Positions 50,465 through 58,696 of a DNA stretch of 64,000 nt are shown here, piece after piece. How positions within the stretch are numbered: the first letter of the stretch is position 1; every line of letters begins with the position of its first letter. The stretch lies in the NCBI GenBank assembly GCA_031459235.1, contig JAVKIY010000005.1, forward strand, positions 7,049 to 71,048, written 5' to 3'. The notes under the pieces were generated by a model. It searched no databases. It was not told the DNA's origin and was given only the letters and a program-made list of their open reading frames with translations. This DNA is from Fervidifonticultor_A tertius (lineage in GTDB: Bacteria; Sysuimicrobiota; Sysuimicrobiia; Sysuimicrobiales; Humicultoraceae). A program made the position numbers and the translations under genes.

Positions 50465-52438
50465 ATGAGCGACCGAGCCCCTCACGCCGGCGGCAGTCGG
50501 TACGCCTGGACGCCGGACCCCGCGGCGGCGCGCGCGAGCCGCCTGCAGCGCCTGATCGACCGGACCGGCACAGGCGACTACGACACGCTGTACCGCCGAT
50601 CGGTAGACGACCCGGCGTGGTTCTGGGGCACGGTTGCCGAGGACCTCGGGCTCGAGTGGCTACACCGCTACGACCAGGTGCTCGACCTCTCCCGCGGCAT
50701 CCCCTGGGCCCGCTGGTTCACTGGCGGCCGCACCAACCTGACCCTGAACGCGCTCGACCGGTGGGTGCGGGCCGGGGCCGGAGCCCACCCCGCGATCATC
50801 TGGGAGGGTGAGGACGGCGCCACGCGGGCGCTCACGTACGCGGCGCTCCTGGCCGAGGTGGAACGTGTGGCCGGCGGCCTGCGCCGGCTCGGGATCGGCC
50901 GCGGGGACCCTGTCGGCGTCTTTACGCCCATGATCCCCGAGACCGCGGTTGGGCTGCTGGCGCTCGCGCGCGTGGGCGCGATCGCCGTACCGGTCTTCTC
51001 GGGGTTCGCGGCCCCGGCGGCGGCCGCACGGCTCGCCGACTGCCGGGCGCGGCTGCTCATCACAGCCGACGGGTTCGACCGGCGCGGCCGGCGCGTGGCG
51101 ATGAAGGCGGTCGCGGACGAGACCGCGGCGGAGGTGCCCTCGCTCGAGCACGTGGTGGTCATCCGCCGCGCGGGCGGCGACGTCCCCTGGACGCCGGGGC
51201 GCGACGTGTGGTGGCACGAGCTCGGCAACGGGGTGCGCGCGTCCGGTGGGCCGGCGGGCGAGGCCGAGGCCATGGACCCGGAAGATCCCTTCATGGTCAT
51301 CTACACCTCCGGAACCACCGGCCGGCCCAAGGGTACCGTGCACGTGCACATGGGCTTCCCGCTCAAGGGTGCCGCGGATATGGCGTACTGCTTCGACGTG
51401 CGGCCCGCGGACCGCGTCCTCTGGTACACCGACATCGGCTGGATGATGGGGCCGTGGCTCATCCTGGGCGCGCTGTGGCTGGGCGCCACGATGGTGCTCT
51501 ACGACGGGACACCGGACCATCCGGGGCCAGACCGGCTGTGGGCGCTGGTCGCGCGCCACCGGGTCACGGTGCTGGGCGTCTCGCCCACGGTGATCCGTGC
51601 GCTGATGCGAGCCGGGCCGGAGCCGCCGCGCCGCTGGGACCTCTCGAGCCTGCGGATCCTGGGCGCCACGGGCGAGCCGTGGAATCCGGAACCGTGGCGG
51701 TGGTACTTCGAGCACGTGGGCGGCGGGCGGCTGCCGATTATGAACTACTCCGGCGGCACCGAGGTCTCCGGAGGCATCGTCTGCTGCGACCTCCTTCATC
51801 CCCAGGTGCCGACCGCGTTCACCGGGCCGATCCCGGGCATGGCCGCCGACGTCTACGACGAGACCGGCCGGCCGGTACGCGGCGAGGTCGGCGAGCTGGT
51901 GCTCACGCAGCCGTGGCCGGGGATGACGCGCGGCTTCTGGGGTGACGCGCAGCGCTACCTGGACACCTACTGGTCGCGATGGCCGGGCGTGTGGGTCCAC
52001 GGCGACTGGGTGCGCGTGGACGCCGATGGCTTCTGGTACATTCTGGGCCGCAGCGACGACACGCTCAACGTGGCGGGCAAGCGCATCGGCCCGGCCGAGG
52101 TGGAGTCCGCGCTGGTGGCGCACCCCGCGGTGAGCGAGGCGGCGGCCATCGGCGTGCCCCACCCGGTCAAAGGCGAGGTGATCGCCTGCTTCGTGGTGCT
52201 GCGGCCCGGCGCGGCCCCGGACGAGGCTCTGCGCGAGGCCCTCCGGCAAACCGTGGCCGCCTCGCTCGGCCGCGCGCTCGCGCCGGAGGTGGTCTATATC
52301 GTGGGCGATTTGCCCAAAACCCGTAATGCCAAGGTGATGCGGCGGGTCATCCGGGCCCGGGCCCTGGGGCTAGACCCCGGTGAAGTCTCCTCGCTCGAGA
52401 ACCCTCAGGCGGTGGAGGAGATTCCACGGGTTATCTGA
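50465..52438 (+). CDS. Acyl-CoA synthetase, acetyl-CoA synthetase-like (AMP-forming)
   Basis: A 657-aa ANL-superfamily ligase. An ACAS-type N-terminal domain (AWFWGTVAEDLGLEW, residues 51-65) precedes the AMP-binding core with YTSGTTGRPKG at 280-290. The C-terminal domain ends KTRNAKVMRR with the catalytic Lys623. It activates a carboxylate with ATP to an acyl-AMP, then to acyl-CoA. The N-terminal domain points to short-chain or acetoacetate-like acids, but the neighbouring Mo-hydroxylase and MaoC genes permit an aromatic or branched acid. The ATG follows GTAGGCGGAG. It ends 150 bases before the polysaccharide operon. Confidence 0.9.
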   Translation: MSDRAPHAGGSRYAWTPDPAAARASRLQRLIDRTGTGDYDTLYRRSVDDPAWFWGTVAEDLGLEWLHRYDQVLDLSRGIPWARWFTGGRTNLTLNALDRWVRAGAGAHPAIIWEGEDGATRALTYAALLAEVERVAGGLRRLGIGRGDPVGVFTPMIPETAVGLLALARVGAIAVPVFSGFAAPAAAARLADCRARLLITADGFDRRGRRVAMKAVADETAAEVPSLEHVVVIRRAGGDVPWTPGRDVWWHELGNGVRASGGPAGEAEAMDPEDPFMVIYTSGTTGRPKGTVHVHMGFPLKGAADMAYCFDVRPADRVLWYTDIGWMMGPWLILGALWLGATMVLYDGTPDHPGPDRLWALVARHRVTVLGVSPTVIRALMRAGPEPPRRWDLSSLRILGATGEPWNPEPWRWYFEHVGGGRLPIMNYSGGTEVSGGIVCCDLLHPQVPTAFTGPIPGMAADVYDETGRPVRGEVGELVLTQPWPGMTRGFWGDAQRYLDTYWSRWPGVWVHGDWVRVDADGFWYILGRSDDTLNVAGKRIGPAEVESALVAHPAVSEAAAIGVPHPVKGEVIACFVVLRPGAAPDEALREALRQTVAASLGRALAPEVVYIVGDLPKTRNAKVMRRVIRARALGLDPGEVSSLENPQAVEEIPRVI

Positions 52439-52588
52439 ATCGCGGGTCTTCGCGCGACAGCACCAGGGGAGGACCCCACCGCCGCCCGTCAAAGCAACGT
52501 TGAACACGACTAGAACGTCAGGTTGTGGCCGATCGCGCCAGCGACACCGGACGGGCCGGACGGCCGGTGGAGGTCGTCGGGCGGAGCC

Positions 52589-53464
52589 ATGTCCGCGCGT
52601 GACGACGCAGGGGGCGGCCCGCTGTTCAGCGTGATCCTCCCCACCTACAACCGGGCAGCACTGCTGGCGGAGGCGGTCGCCTCCGTGCTCAGGCAGACCG
52701 TGGAGGAGTTCGAGTGCCTGGTGGTAGACGATGGCAGCCCGAACTCGTTCCAGCTGCCGCGTGATCCGCGGGTGCGGGTGATCGCACGCTCGAGCAACAG
52801 CGGGCCGGCCGCCTCGCGGAACACGGGCCTTCGGGCGGCCCGCGGACGGTACGTCACGTTCCTGGACGACGACGATCTGTACACACCCGATCGACTGGCC
52901 CTGGCGCTCGAAGGCCTGCGGCGGGCGCCGATCACGGTCTGCTGGCTTCGATTCCTCGACGCCCCGGAGGGCCGCAACCGCGTCCTCGACGGCGATGTGC
53001 GCGACACCATCCTCGAGGACTTCGCCCCGCATGTGGGTGTCACGGCGGTCGCGCGGGAGCTGGTCCCGCTGTTCGACGAGCGCTTCCTCGCGGCGGAGGA
53101 TGCCGAGTGGTGGATCCGGCTCGCCTCCCGCGGGCCGGTCAGCACCACGCCGCGCGTCGGGTACCTGCTACGCCGGCACCCCGAGGCCCGTCACCTGCTG
53201 CATGCCGAGGCCCGCGTCGAAGGACGGCGGCTGCTCCTGCAGGTGCACGCGTCGTACTTTGCGACCCGACCCCGCGCCGCGGGCTTTCAGTGGAAGCGCC
53301 TCGGCCACCTCGCCCGGATCAGCGGCGACTTCAAGCTGGCCAGGGCGGCGTTCGTACGTGCCTTGAGGCTCCGACCCGAACTCCGGAGCCTGTGGCACCT
53401 CCTGGCCTGCCTCCGGCCCTCGGCACGGCGGCCCGGACGCCGCGAGCCACTCCACGACCGGTGA
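52589..53464 (+). CDS. Family 2 (GT-A) glycosyltransferase
   Basis: A 291-aa GT2 enzyme beginning MSARDDAGG, with FSVILPTYNRAALLAEAVAS, VVDDGSPNS, ASRNTGLRAARGRYVTFLDDDD (GT-A nucleotide-binding and DxD-like motif near residue 90) and a later EDAEWWIRLA base motif. It transfers an activated sugar during polysaccharide assembly. It is the first gene of a rightward operon that runs to 63817. Its stop overlaps the GTG of the Wzm gene (GTGA). ATG 52589 follows GGCGGAG. Confidence 0.9.
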   Translation: MSARDDAGGGPLFSVILPTYNRAALLAEAVASVLRQTVEEFECLVVDDGSPNSFQLPRDPRVRVIARSSNSGPAASRNTGLRAARGRYVTFLDDDDLYTPDRLALALEGLRRAPITVCWLRFLDAPEGRNRVLDGDVRDTILEDFAPHVGVTAVARELVPLFDERFLAAEDAEWWIRLASRGPVSTTPRVGYLLRRHPEARHLLHAEARVEGRRLLLQVHASYFATRPRAAGFQWKRLGHLARISGDFKLARAAFVRALRLRPELRSLWHLLACLRPSARRPGRREPLHDR

Positions 53465-54309
53465 CGCGCCCCGCGCCGCCGGCCGCGCCCCCCCGGGACC
53501 TGCGGTTTCGCCGCCGAATCGACATCCGCGTGGCGGCGCGAGAGCTGTGGAGGAGCCGGGAGCTCGTCCACAGCCTCGTCGAGCGGGACCTCCGGGCCCA
53601 GTACAAGCAAGCGGTGCTGGGCGTCGCGTGGGCGGTGGTCACGCCGCTCGCCTTCATGGTCGTGTTCTCGGTGTTCTTCCGGCGCGTGGCGACCGTCGAC
53701 ACGCAGGGCATCCCCTACCCGCTGTTCTCGTATGTGGGTGTCGTCCCCTGGACGTTCTTCTCCAGCGCCGTGACGCGAGGGGGCCTTAGCCTCCTGTCGA
53801 ACGCCGCGCTCCTGAACAGGGTGTACTGCCCGCGCGAGGTCTTCCCCCTCGCCGGCGTCATCTCGGCGGGCATCGACACGCTGGTGGCCCTGGCGGTACT
53901 GGGTATCCTGTTCGCGCTAAGCGGCGTGGCGCCCCGCCCCACATCGGTGCTCGCCCCGATGCTCGTGTTGACACAGCTGGCGTTCACCGTAGGGGTGACG
54001 CTGACGGTGGCAGCGCTCGTCGTCTACTTCCGCGACCTGCGACACGCGCTGTCGTTGGTTCTCCAGTTCGGAGTCCTGGCGACCCCGGTAGCCTACGGCC
54101 TGGAGGTGATCCCGCGCCACCTCCAGGTGCTCTACGGTCTCGTCAACCCGCTGGGGCCGGTCATCGACGGGTATCGGCGCGTCATCTTGTTCGGACAGAC
54201 GCCGCAGTGGGAAACGCTGGCGCCCGCGGTCCTGGCGTCGTGTGTCTGGCTCGTCGGGGCGTTCGTGCTGTTCAAGAAGCTCGAGGTCGGGTTCGCCGAT
54301 GTCGTCTAG
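53461..54309 (+). CDS. wzm: Polysaccharide ABC exporter permease (Wzm/TagG type)
   Basis: A 282-aa ABC-2 type membrane protein. A cytoplasmic N-terminal helix (LVHSLVERDLRAQYKQAVLG) precedes about six transmembrane segments, e.g. WAVVTPLAFMVVFSVFFRRV. The C-terminal half contains VYFRDLRHALSLVLQF and NPLGPVIDGYRRVILFG. It forms the inner-membrane channel that exports a lipid-linked glycan. Its GTG overlaps the preceding glycosyltransferase stop, and its 3' end overlaps the Wzt gene by 11 bases. Confidence 0.92.
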   Translation: MTRPAPPAAPPRDLRFRRRIDIRVAARELWRSRELVHSLVERDLRAQYKQAVLGVAWAVVTPLAFMVVFSVFFRRVATVDTQGIPYPLFSYVGVVPWTFFSSAVTRGGLSLLSNAALLNRVYCPREVFPLAGVISAGIDTLVALAVLGILFALSGVAPRPTSVLAPMLVLTQLAFTVGVTLTVAALVVYFRDLRHALSLVLQFGVLATPVAYGLEVIPRHLQVLYGLVNPLGPVIDGYRRVILFGQTPQWETLAPAVLASCVWLVGAFVLFKKLEVGFADVV

Positions 54310-55483
54310 GGGGCTTGTCCGCGCGCGACGCGTGTGGAAGCGGTTCCGCACGGACCGACAGCGGCGCCTGCTGCGGGATCAGGTCGGCAGCCTGGTGGCG
54401 AGACTGCGCGGTGAGCACGCCGGCGGCTGGCGGTGGGCGCTCCGCGACGTCAGCCTCGAGGTGGCACCCGGAGAGGCGGTGGGCATCGTCGGCGTCAACG
54501 GCTCGGGCAAATCGACCTTCCTGAAGATCCTCTCGCGCGTCACGTACCCCTACGCGGGCGAGGTGGAACTGATCGGGCGGGTGGCGGGGTTGATCGAAAT
54601 CCGCGCCGGCATCCATCCGGACCTCACCGGGCGGGAGAACGTCTACCTGTACGGATCGTTGCTCGGGCTCTCGCGCGCCGAGGTCGCCGCGCGGTTCGAC
54701 GACATCGTGGCGTTCGCCGAGCTGGGCGACGCGATCGACCGGCAGACGAAGTATTTCTCGTCGGGCATGCAGATGCGCCTGGCGTTCTCGGTGGCGGCGT
54801 CGCTGGAACCCGACATCCTGCTCGTGGACGAGGTCCTGGCGGTCGGCGACGCGGCATTCCAGCAGAAGTGCTTCGATCGGATGCAGACGCTGCTCGGTCG
54901 GGGCGTGACGCTGGTGTTCGTGTCGCACGACCTGGCGTCTGTGGAAGCGCTGTGCACGCGGGGGCTGTGGCTACAGGAGGGGTGCGTGGAGAGCGAGGGT
55001 CCGGTGCGCGAGGTCCTCGGCGCCTACCGGAGCCACATTGAAGGCCTCGCGGAGGCGTCCCGAAGCGTGGGAGACCTGGTGCGGCTGGCGCAGTCGCGCA
55101 TCGCCGGAGCGGCGGGCATGAGCATTCGCACCCAGCACCCGCTGGAGGTGAGCGTCGTCCTCGAGAGCGACGCGGCGCGCACCGTGCGCGTGTGCTTCGG
55201 GCTCAGTGAGGGTCCGGCGACGCCGATGGTGGTTCTGCAACGCGAGCTCTCCATCGCCCACGGCGCCACGCGCGTGGCGTGCCGCATCGAACGCCTCCCC
55301 TTCCCCAGGGGTCGCTACTACCTCTGGGCGACCGTCGTCGACGCCGACAGGCACGAGCTGCTGGCCTGGCAACCGGTGACGCACTTCGACGTGGCGGGCC
55401 CCGACCTGGATCGCCCCCCCCGGGGGATCGTGCGCCTAGCGCCTGTCCACGTCGAGGCGACGTGGCAGCACGACGCGGTGTGA
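54299..55483 (+). CDS. wzt: Polysaccharide ABC exporter ATPase with C-terminal glycan-binding-type domain (Wzt)
   Basis: A 394-aa protein. The ATPase half has Walker A GVNGSGKST at residues 65-73, the Wzt-type RAGIHPDLTGRENVYLYGS, a degenerate signature KYFSSGMQMRLAFSVA and Walker B ILLVDEVLAVGD. Residues ~240-394 form an extra beta-rich C-terminal domain like that of Wzt proteins which recognise the terminal modification of the glycan before export. This implies a capped or modified chain made in the cytoplasm. The gene overlaps wzm and ends four bases inside the next glycosyltransferase. Confidence 0.92.
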   Translation: MSSRGLVRARRVWKRFRTDRQRRLLRDQVGSLVARLRGEHAGGWRWALRDVSLEVAPGEAVGIVGVNGSGKSTFLKILSRVTYPYAGEVELIGRVAGLIEIRAGIHPDLTGRENVYLYGSLLGLSRAEVAARFDDIVAFAELGDAIDRQTKYFSSGMQMRLAFSVAASLEPDILLVDEVLAVGDAAFQQKCFDRMQTLLGRGVTLVFVSHDLASVEALCTRGLWLQEGCVESEGPVREVLGAYRSHIEGLAEASRSVGDLVRLAQSRIAGAAGMSIRTQHPLEVSVVLESDAARTVRVCFGLSEGPATPMVVLQRELSIAHGATRVACRIERLPFPRGRYYLWATVVDADRHELLAWQPVTHFDVAGPDLDRPPRGIVRLAPVHVEATWQHDAV

Positions 55484-56694
55484 GAGTGCTCGTCGCCAGC
55501 CAGACCGTGCCCTCCCCGCCGATCTCGGGTGCGAGGATCCGGCTGGCGCACGTGGTCGCCTCGCTGACCGCCCTCGGCCACGTGGACCTGTTCGCCATGC
55601 CCGACCGACCGATGCCGCCCCAGGGACCGACGGGGGTCCGGCTGGAGGTGGCGGTGCGCGCGCCAGCGACCACCCCATGGTGGCGCAGGCTCTCGTGGTG
55701 GGCACGCGCGGACTGCCCGCCGGCGCTCGCCGGCGCCGGTCGCGCCACGGTGCGCGGGCGGTTCATGGCCTGGGCCCACCCGTCGTACGATCTCGTCTGG
55801 TTTCACCGGGCTGAGAGCTACGCGCTCCTGCACGACCTCGCCGTCGGACCCACCATTGTGGACCTCGACGACCTGGAGGACCGGAAGATCCTCGGCCGGC
55901 TGGCCGTCGCCCCCGTCACGCTCCCTGGCCCGGGGCCCCTGCGCGCCGTGCGCCGGGCGCTGGCGGAGGTCGCCGGCCGCCGCGACGCGCACGCCTGGCG
56001 GCGATGGCAGACTCGAATCGCCGCCTCCGTCCAGGCCGTGGCTGTGTGCAGCGAAGCCGACCGCAGGCACCTGGGGGCGCCCAATGCCAGCGTGATCGCG
56101 AACGGCTACGACGACGCGGACCGGCCGGCCGGCCGCGAGGCCGTGGCGGACCCGCCGACGATCCTGTTCGCGGGTTTCCTGGCCTACCCGCCCAACCTCG
56201 ACGGGGCCGTGTGGCTCCTCGACGAGATTGCACCGCGGATATGGCGGCGGCGGCCCCGAGTACGATTCCGGCTCGTGGGGGACGCCCCGGAGGCACTGCG
56301 CCAGCGGCACGACCCGCCGGCCGTCACGGTGAGGGGCGTGGCTTCCGACATGTGGCCGGAGCTGGCAACCGCCGACCTGGTCGTCGTCCCGATCCGGTTC
56401 GGAAGCGGCACCCGCATCAAGATCCTGGAGGCGTTCGCGCACCGTCTCCCGGTCGTGGCCACACCCGCCGGCGCCGAAGGGCTGGAGGTCACGCATGAGC
56501 GCGAGCTGCTGCTCGCCGGGGATGCGGACGCCTTCGCCGACGCCTGCCTGCGCGCGCTGGGCGACCCCCCGCTGCGCCGGAGACTCGCGGACGCGGGATG
56601 GCACCTCTACCGGACGCGCTACCGGTGGGCGGACATCGAGCGGACGATCCTCGCACTCGCCCGACGGGTCGCCTCGGGAGGTCGCTGTGCCTGA
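55480..56694 (+). CDS. Family 1/4 (GT-B) glycosyltransferase
   Basis: A 404-aa GT-B enzyme from GTG 55480, with RVLVASQTVPSPPISGARIR at the N-terminus, TIVDLDDLEDRKILGRL centrally, and the C-terminal nucleotide-sugar region ILFAGFLAYPPNLDGAVWLL and VPIRFGSGTRIKILEAFAHR ending in AGAEGLEV. The pattern resembles the WsaF/GtfA-like branch with an 'exopolysaccharide GT1/4' layout. It adds one sugar of the exported glycan. It overlaps both neighbours (wzt by four bases, the next gene by eight). Confidence 0.9.
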   Translation: MRVLVASQTVPSPPISGARIRLAHVVASLTALGHVDLFAMPDRPMPPQGPTGVRLEVAVRAPATTPWWRRLSWWARADCPPALAGAGRATVRGRFMAWAHPSYDLVWFHRAESYALLHDLAVGPTIVDLDDLEDRKILGRLAVAPVTLPGPGPLRAVRRALAEVAGRRDAHAWRRWQTRIAASVQAVAVCSEADRRHLGAPNASVIANGYDDADRPAGREAVADPPTILFAGFLAYPPNLDGAVWLLDEIAPRIWRRRPRVRFRLVGDAPEALRQRHDPPAVTVRGVASDMWPELATADLVVVPIRFGSGTRIKILEAFAHRLPVVATPAGAEGLEVTHERELLLAGDADAFADACLRALGDPPLRRRLADAGWHLYRTRYRWADIERTILALARRVASGGRCA

Positions 56695-57424
56695 GTGGCT
56701 CCGGCCGGTCCGGATGGTCCTCCGGCGGGCGCCGTGGCAGACGCTGATGCGGCTGCGCGAGCGGACCGGCCCCGTCATCGCGGAGCTCGTCGGACCGCTC
56801 CGCCTCGACGTGCTGGTCGTGCGCGACTTCTTGCGGTTCTACGTGGACCATCAGGACCTGGCGGCGGACAGCTTCGACGCGTTCGTCCACGCCGCCCGCG
56901 ACCACCGGTTCTGGGATCTGATCTACGGATGGTTCAGTCTCTACCAGCCGGAGGCCGTGCGCGACCCCAGGGTCTTTGGCGAGCACTTCGCCGGCCAGGT
57001 CCGCAGATCGGTCATGCTGTGGCACGAGCTCGCGGACGGATATGACCGACAACGGCCGATCGAAGTCAAGGTCGCCGCGCGCGTGCTCCCGACGCACACA
57101 GGGAAGATCGTGCACAGCCGCCAGGGACTGGGCGACGGCGGTCACAGGGCGGCCTGCCTCATGCTGAGGGGCCTGCGAACGCTACCGGCTGGCGTGGTCC
57201 GCTACACGTGGTTTCGGCGGCGGCGGCCGTACGACGGCACCTGGGTGCTCACCCACCGGCGGGCGCTCGGGCCGACCGAGTACTTCGGCTATCTCTCGGA
57301 GGTCTATGGGTCGCCAAACCCCCTCCGCACGGCGGCCGCACTGCGCCGGTTCGTGGCCGCAGCGGCACCGGCACGACTTCGCGAGCTCGAGTCGGTCATC
57401 CGCGGCGACGGCTACGACGGGTGA
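56687..57424 (+). CDS. Unknown protein with ParB/sulfiredoxin-like motif, in the glycan operon
   Basis: A 245-aa protein from GTG 56687, which follows GGGAGG and overlaps the previous gene by eight bases. Residues ~125-165 contain KVAARVLPTHTGKIVHSRQG followed by DGGHRAACLMLRGLRTLP. The DGGHR block matches the GxGHHRhxAh logic of ParB/sulfiredoxin-fold nucleotide-binding proteins, though no ParB DNA-binding domain is present. The N-terminal half is rich in aromatic residues (FYVDHQDL, RFWDLIYGWFSLYQPE). ParB-like single domains appear in some polysaccharide clusters with kinase or NTPase-like roles. The function here is not established; an enzymatic role on a glycan or lipid carrier is only a guess. 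Confidence 0.5.
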   Translation: MPEWLRPVRMVLRRAPWQTLMRLRERTGPVIAELVGPLRLDVLVVRDFLRFYVDHQDLAADSFDAFVHAARDHRFWDLIYGWFSLYQPEAVRDPRVFGEHFAGQVRRSVMLWHELADGYDRQRPIEVKVAARVLPTHTGKIVHSRQGLGDGGHRAACLMLRGLRTLPAGVVRYTWFRRRRPYDGTWVLTHRRALGPTEYFGYLSEVYGSPNPLRTAAALRRFVAAAAPARLRELESVIRGDGYDG

Positions 57425-57427
57425 GCG

Positions 57428-58696
57428 ATGAACGCGCGGGTCGGACCGCTGGTCAGCGTGATCATCCCGTCGCACAACTACGCCCACTTCCTCGGCGCCG
57501 CGATCCAGAGCGCCCTCGACCAGCGCTACCGCCCCCTGGAGGTCATCGTGGTGGACGACGGCTCCACCGACGACACGCCCGCGGTCCTCGAGCGCTACGC
57601 CGGGCGGGTGAAGGCGCTGCGCCTCGACGGCCGCGGGGTCGCGGCCGCGCGCAACGCCGGGCTCGCCCGGGCCGAGGGTCGATACGTGATCTTTCTTGAC
57701 GCGGACGACCTGCTGCTGCCGGACGGGGTCACCGCCCAGGTGGCGCGGTGCGCGCGGGACCCGGACCTGGGCGTCGTCATCGGCGCCTGGTACGTGTGCG
57801 ACGTCCGGCTCGGCACGAGCGCGCTGGTCCATAGCCCGTTGCGTGCGGGCAGCGTGCTCCCGCAGCTCCTGCGGGGCAACGTCGTCACGACACCGTCGGC
57901 GCTGCTCGCGCGCCGCGACGTGCTCGCCGCCGCCGGGGGATTCGATACCGACCTGAGCTTCACCGCGGACTGGGAGATGTGGATTCGCCTGGCCCGGGGC
58001 GGGGTCAGGTTCGCGACGATCGAGACGCCGACGGCGGTCTACCGCGTCCACGGGCACAGCATGACGCGGGACCTCGAGCGCGCGGTGCGCGATGTGGTCC
58101 TGGTCCAGGACCGGTGCTTCGCCGATCCGCTCCTGGACGGAGAGACCAGGGCGGTGGAGCCCGCAGCCCGCGGGTCCATGCTGCAGTACCTCGGCCGGCT
58201 GGCCACGCAGCAGGGCGATGCCGATCGCGCGGCGGCGCTGTTGCGGCGTGCGCTCGCCTGCGACCCGTCGCTGGCGGACTCGCTCGACTTCTACCACGGC
58301 ATCGCCCGAGCGCTGTGGGACCGGGAGCGGCGCGCCGGCCGCGGCCGCGTGGCGGCGGCCACGACCCGTCTGCCCGCGGTGCTCGCGCGGATCGACCCAA
58401 CGCCCACCGCGCATCGCCGGGCGCTGCTCCTCCTGGCCGCCGGCATCGTCGCCCGCGGCGCCGGGGCATGGGGCCAGGCCGTGCGCTCGCTGCTCGCCGC
58501 GCTACGCGCCTCCCCATCCACCGTCCTGGCGGCCCCGCAGCGGACGGCGGCCCTCCGTCTGCCGGTTCCGCCGTGGCTTACCGGCGCGGTCCGGGGGCTG
58601 CTCGCGCGTGCCGGGCTGCGTCCCGCGACAGACCCTCCGCTTCCACCGCTCGTCGCGGCACTGCTGGGAGACCATCATGGCCACCGCCGTGCTTGA
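57428..58696 (+). CDS. Family 2 glycosyltransferase with C-terminal helical (TPR-like) extension
   Basis: A 422-aa protein. The N-terminal GT-A domain (about 1-225) has VSVIIPSHNYAHFLGAAIQS, VVDDGSTDDTP, AARNAGLARAEGRYVIFLDADD and the acceptor-site TADWEMWIRLA. The C-terminal ~190 residues are helical and Ala-rich, with TPR-like pieces (RAAALLRRALACDPSLADSL). The extension may mediate complex formation. It starts three bases after the preceding gene and overlaps the next by 20 bases. Confidence 0.88.
   Translation: MNARVGPLVSVIIPSHNYAHFLGAAIQSALDQRYRPLEVIVVDDGSTDDTPAVLERYAGRVKALRLDGRGVAAARNAGLARAEGRYVIFLDADDLLLPDGVTAQVARCARDPDLGVVIGAWYVCDVRLGTSALVHSPLRAGSVLPQLLRGNVVTTPSALLARRDVLAAAGGFDTDLSFTADWEMWIRLARGGVRFATIETPTAVYRVHGHSMTRDLERAVRDVVLVQDRCFADPLLDGETRAVEPAARGSMLQYLGRLATQQGDADRAAALLRRALACDPSLADSLDFYHGIARALWDRERRAGRGRVAAATTRLPAVLARIDPTPTAHRRALLLLAAGIVARGAGAWGQAVRSLLAALRASPSTVLAAPQRTAALRLPVPPWLTGAVRGLLARAGLRPATDPPLPPLVAALLGDHHGHRRA

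Noticed and set aside
52500..52528. TTGAAC plus TTGTGG as the promoter of the glycan operon
   Set aside because: The -10 match is poor, and an alternative TAGAAC box has no -35. The region 52439-52588 probably holds the promoter, but I cannot place it.
52545..52569. CACCGG...CCGGTG inverted repeat before the first glycosyltransferase gene
   Set aside because: A six-base stem with a 13-base loop and no T-tract; such repeats are expected by chance in this GC-rich DNA.
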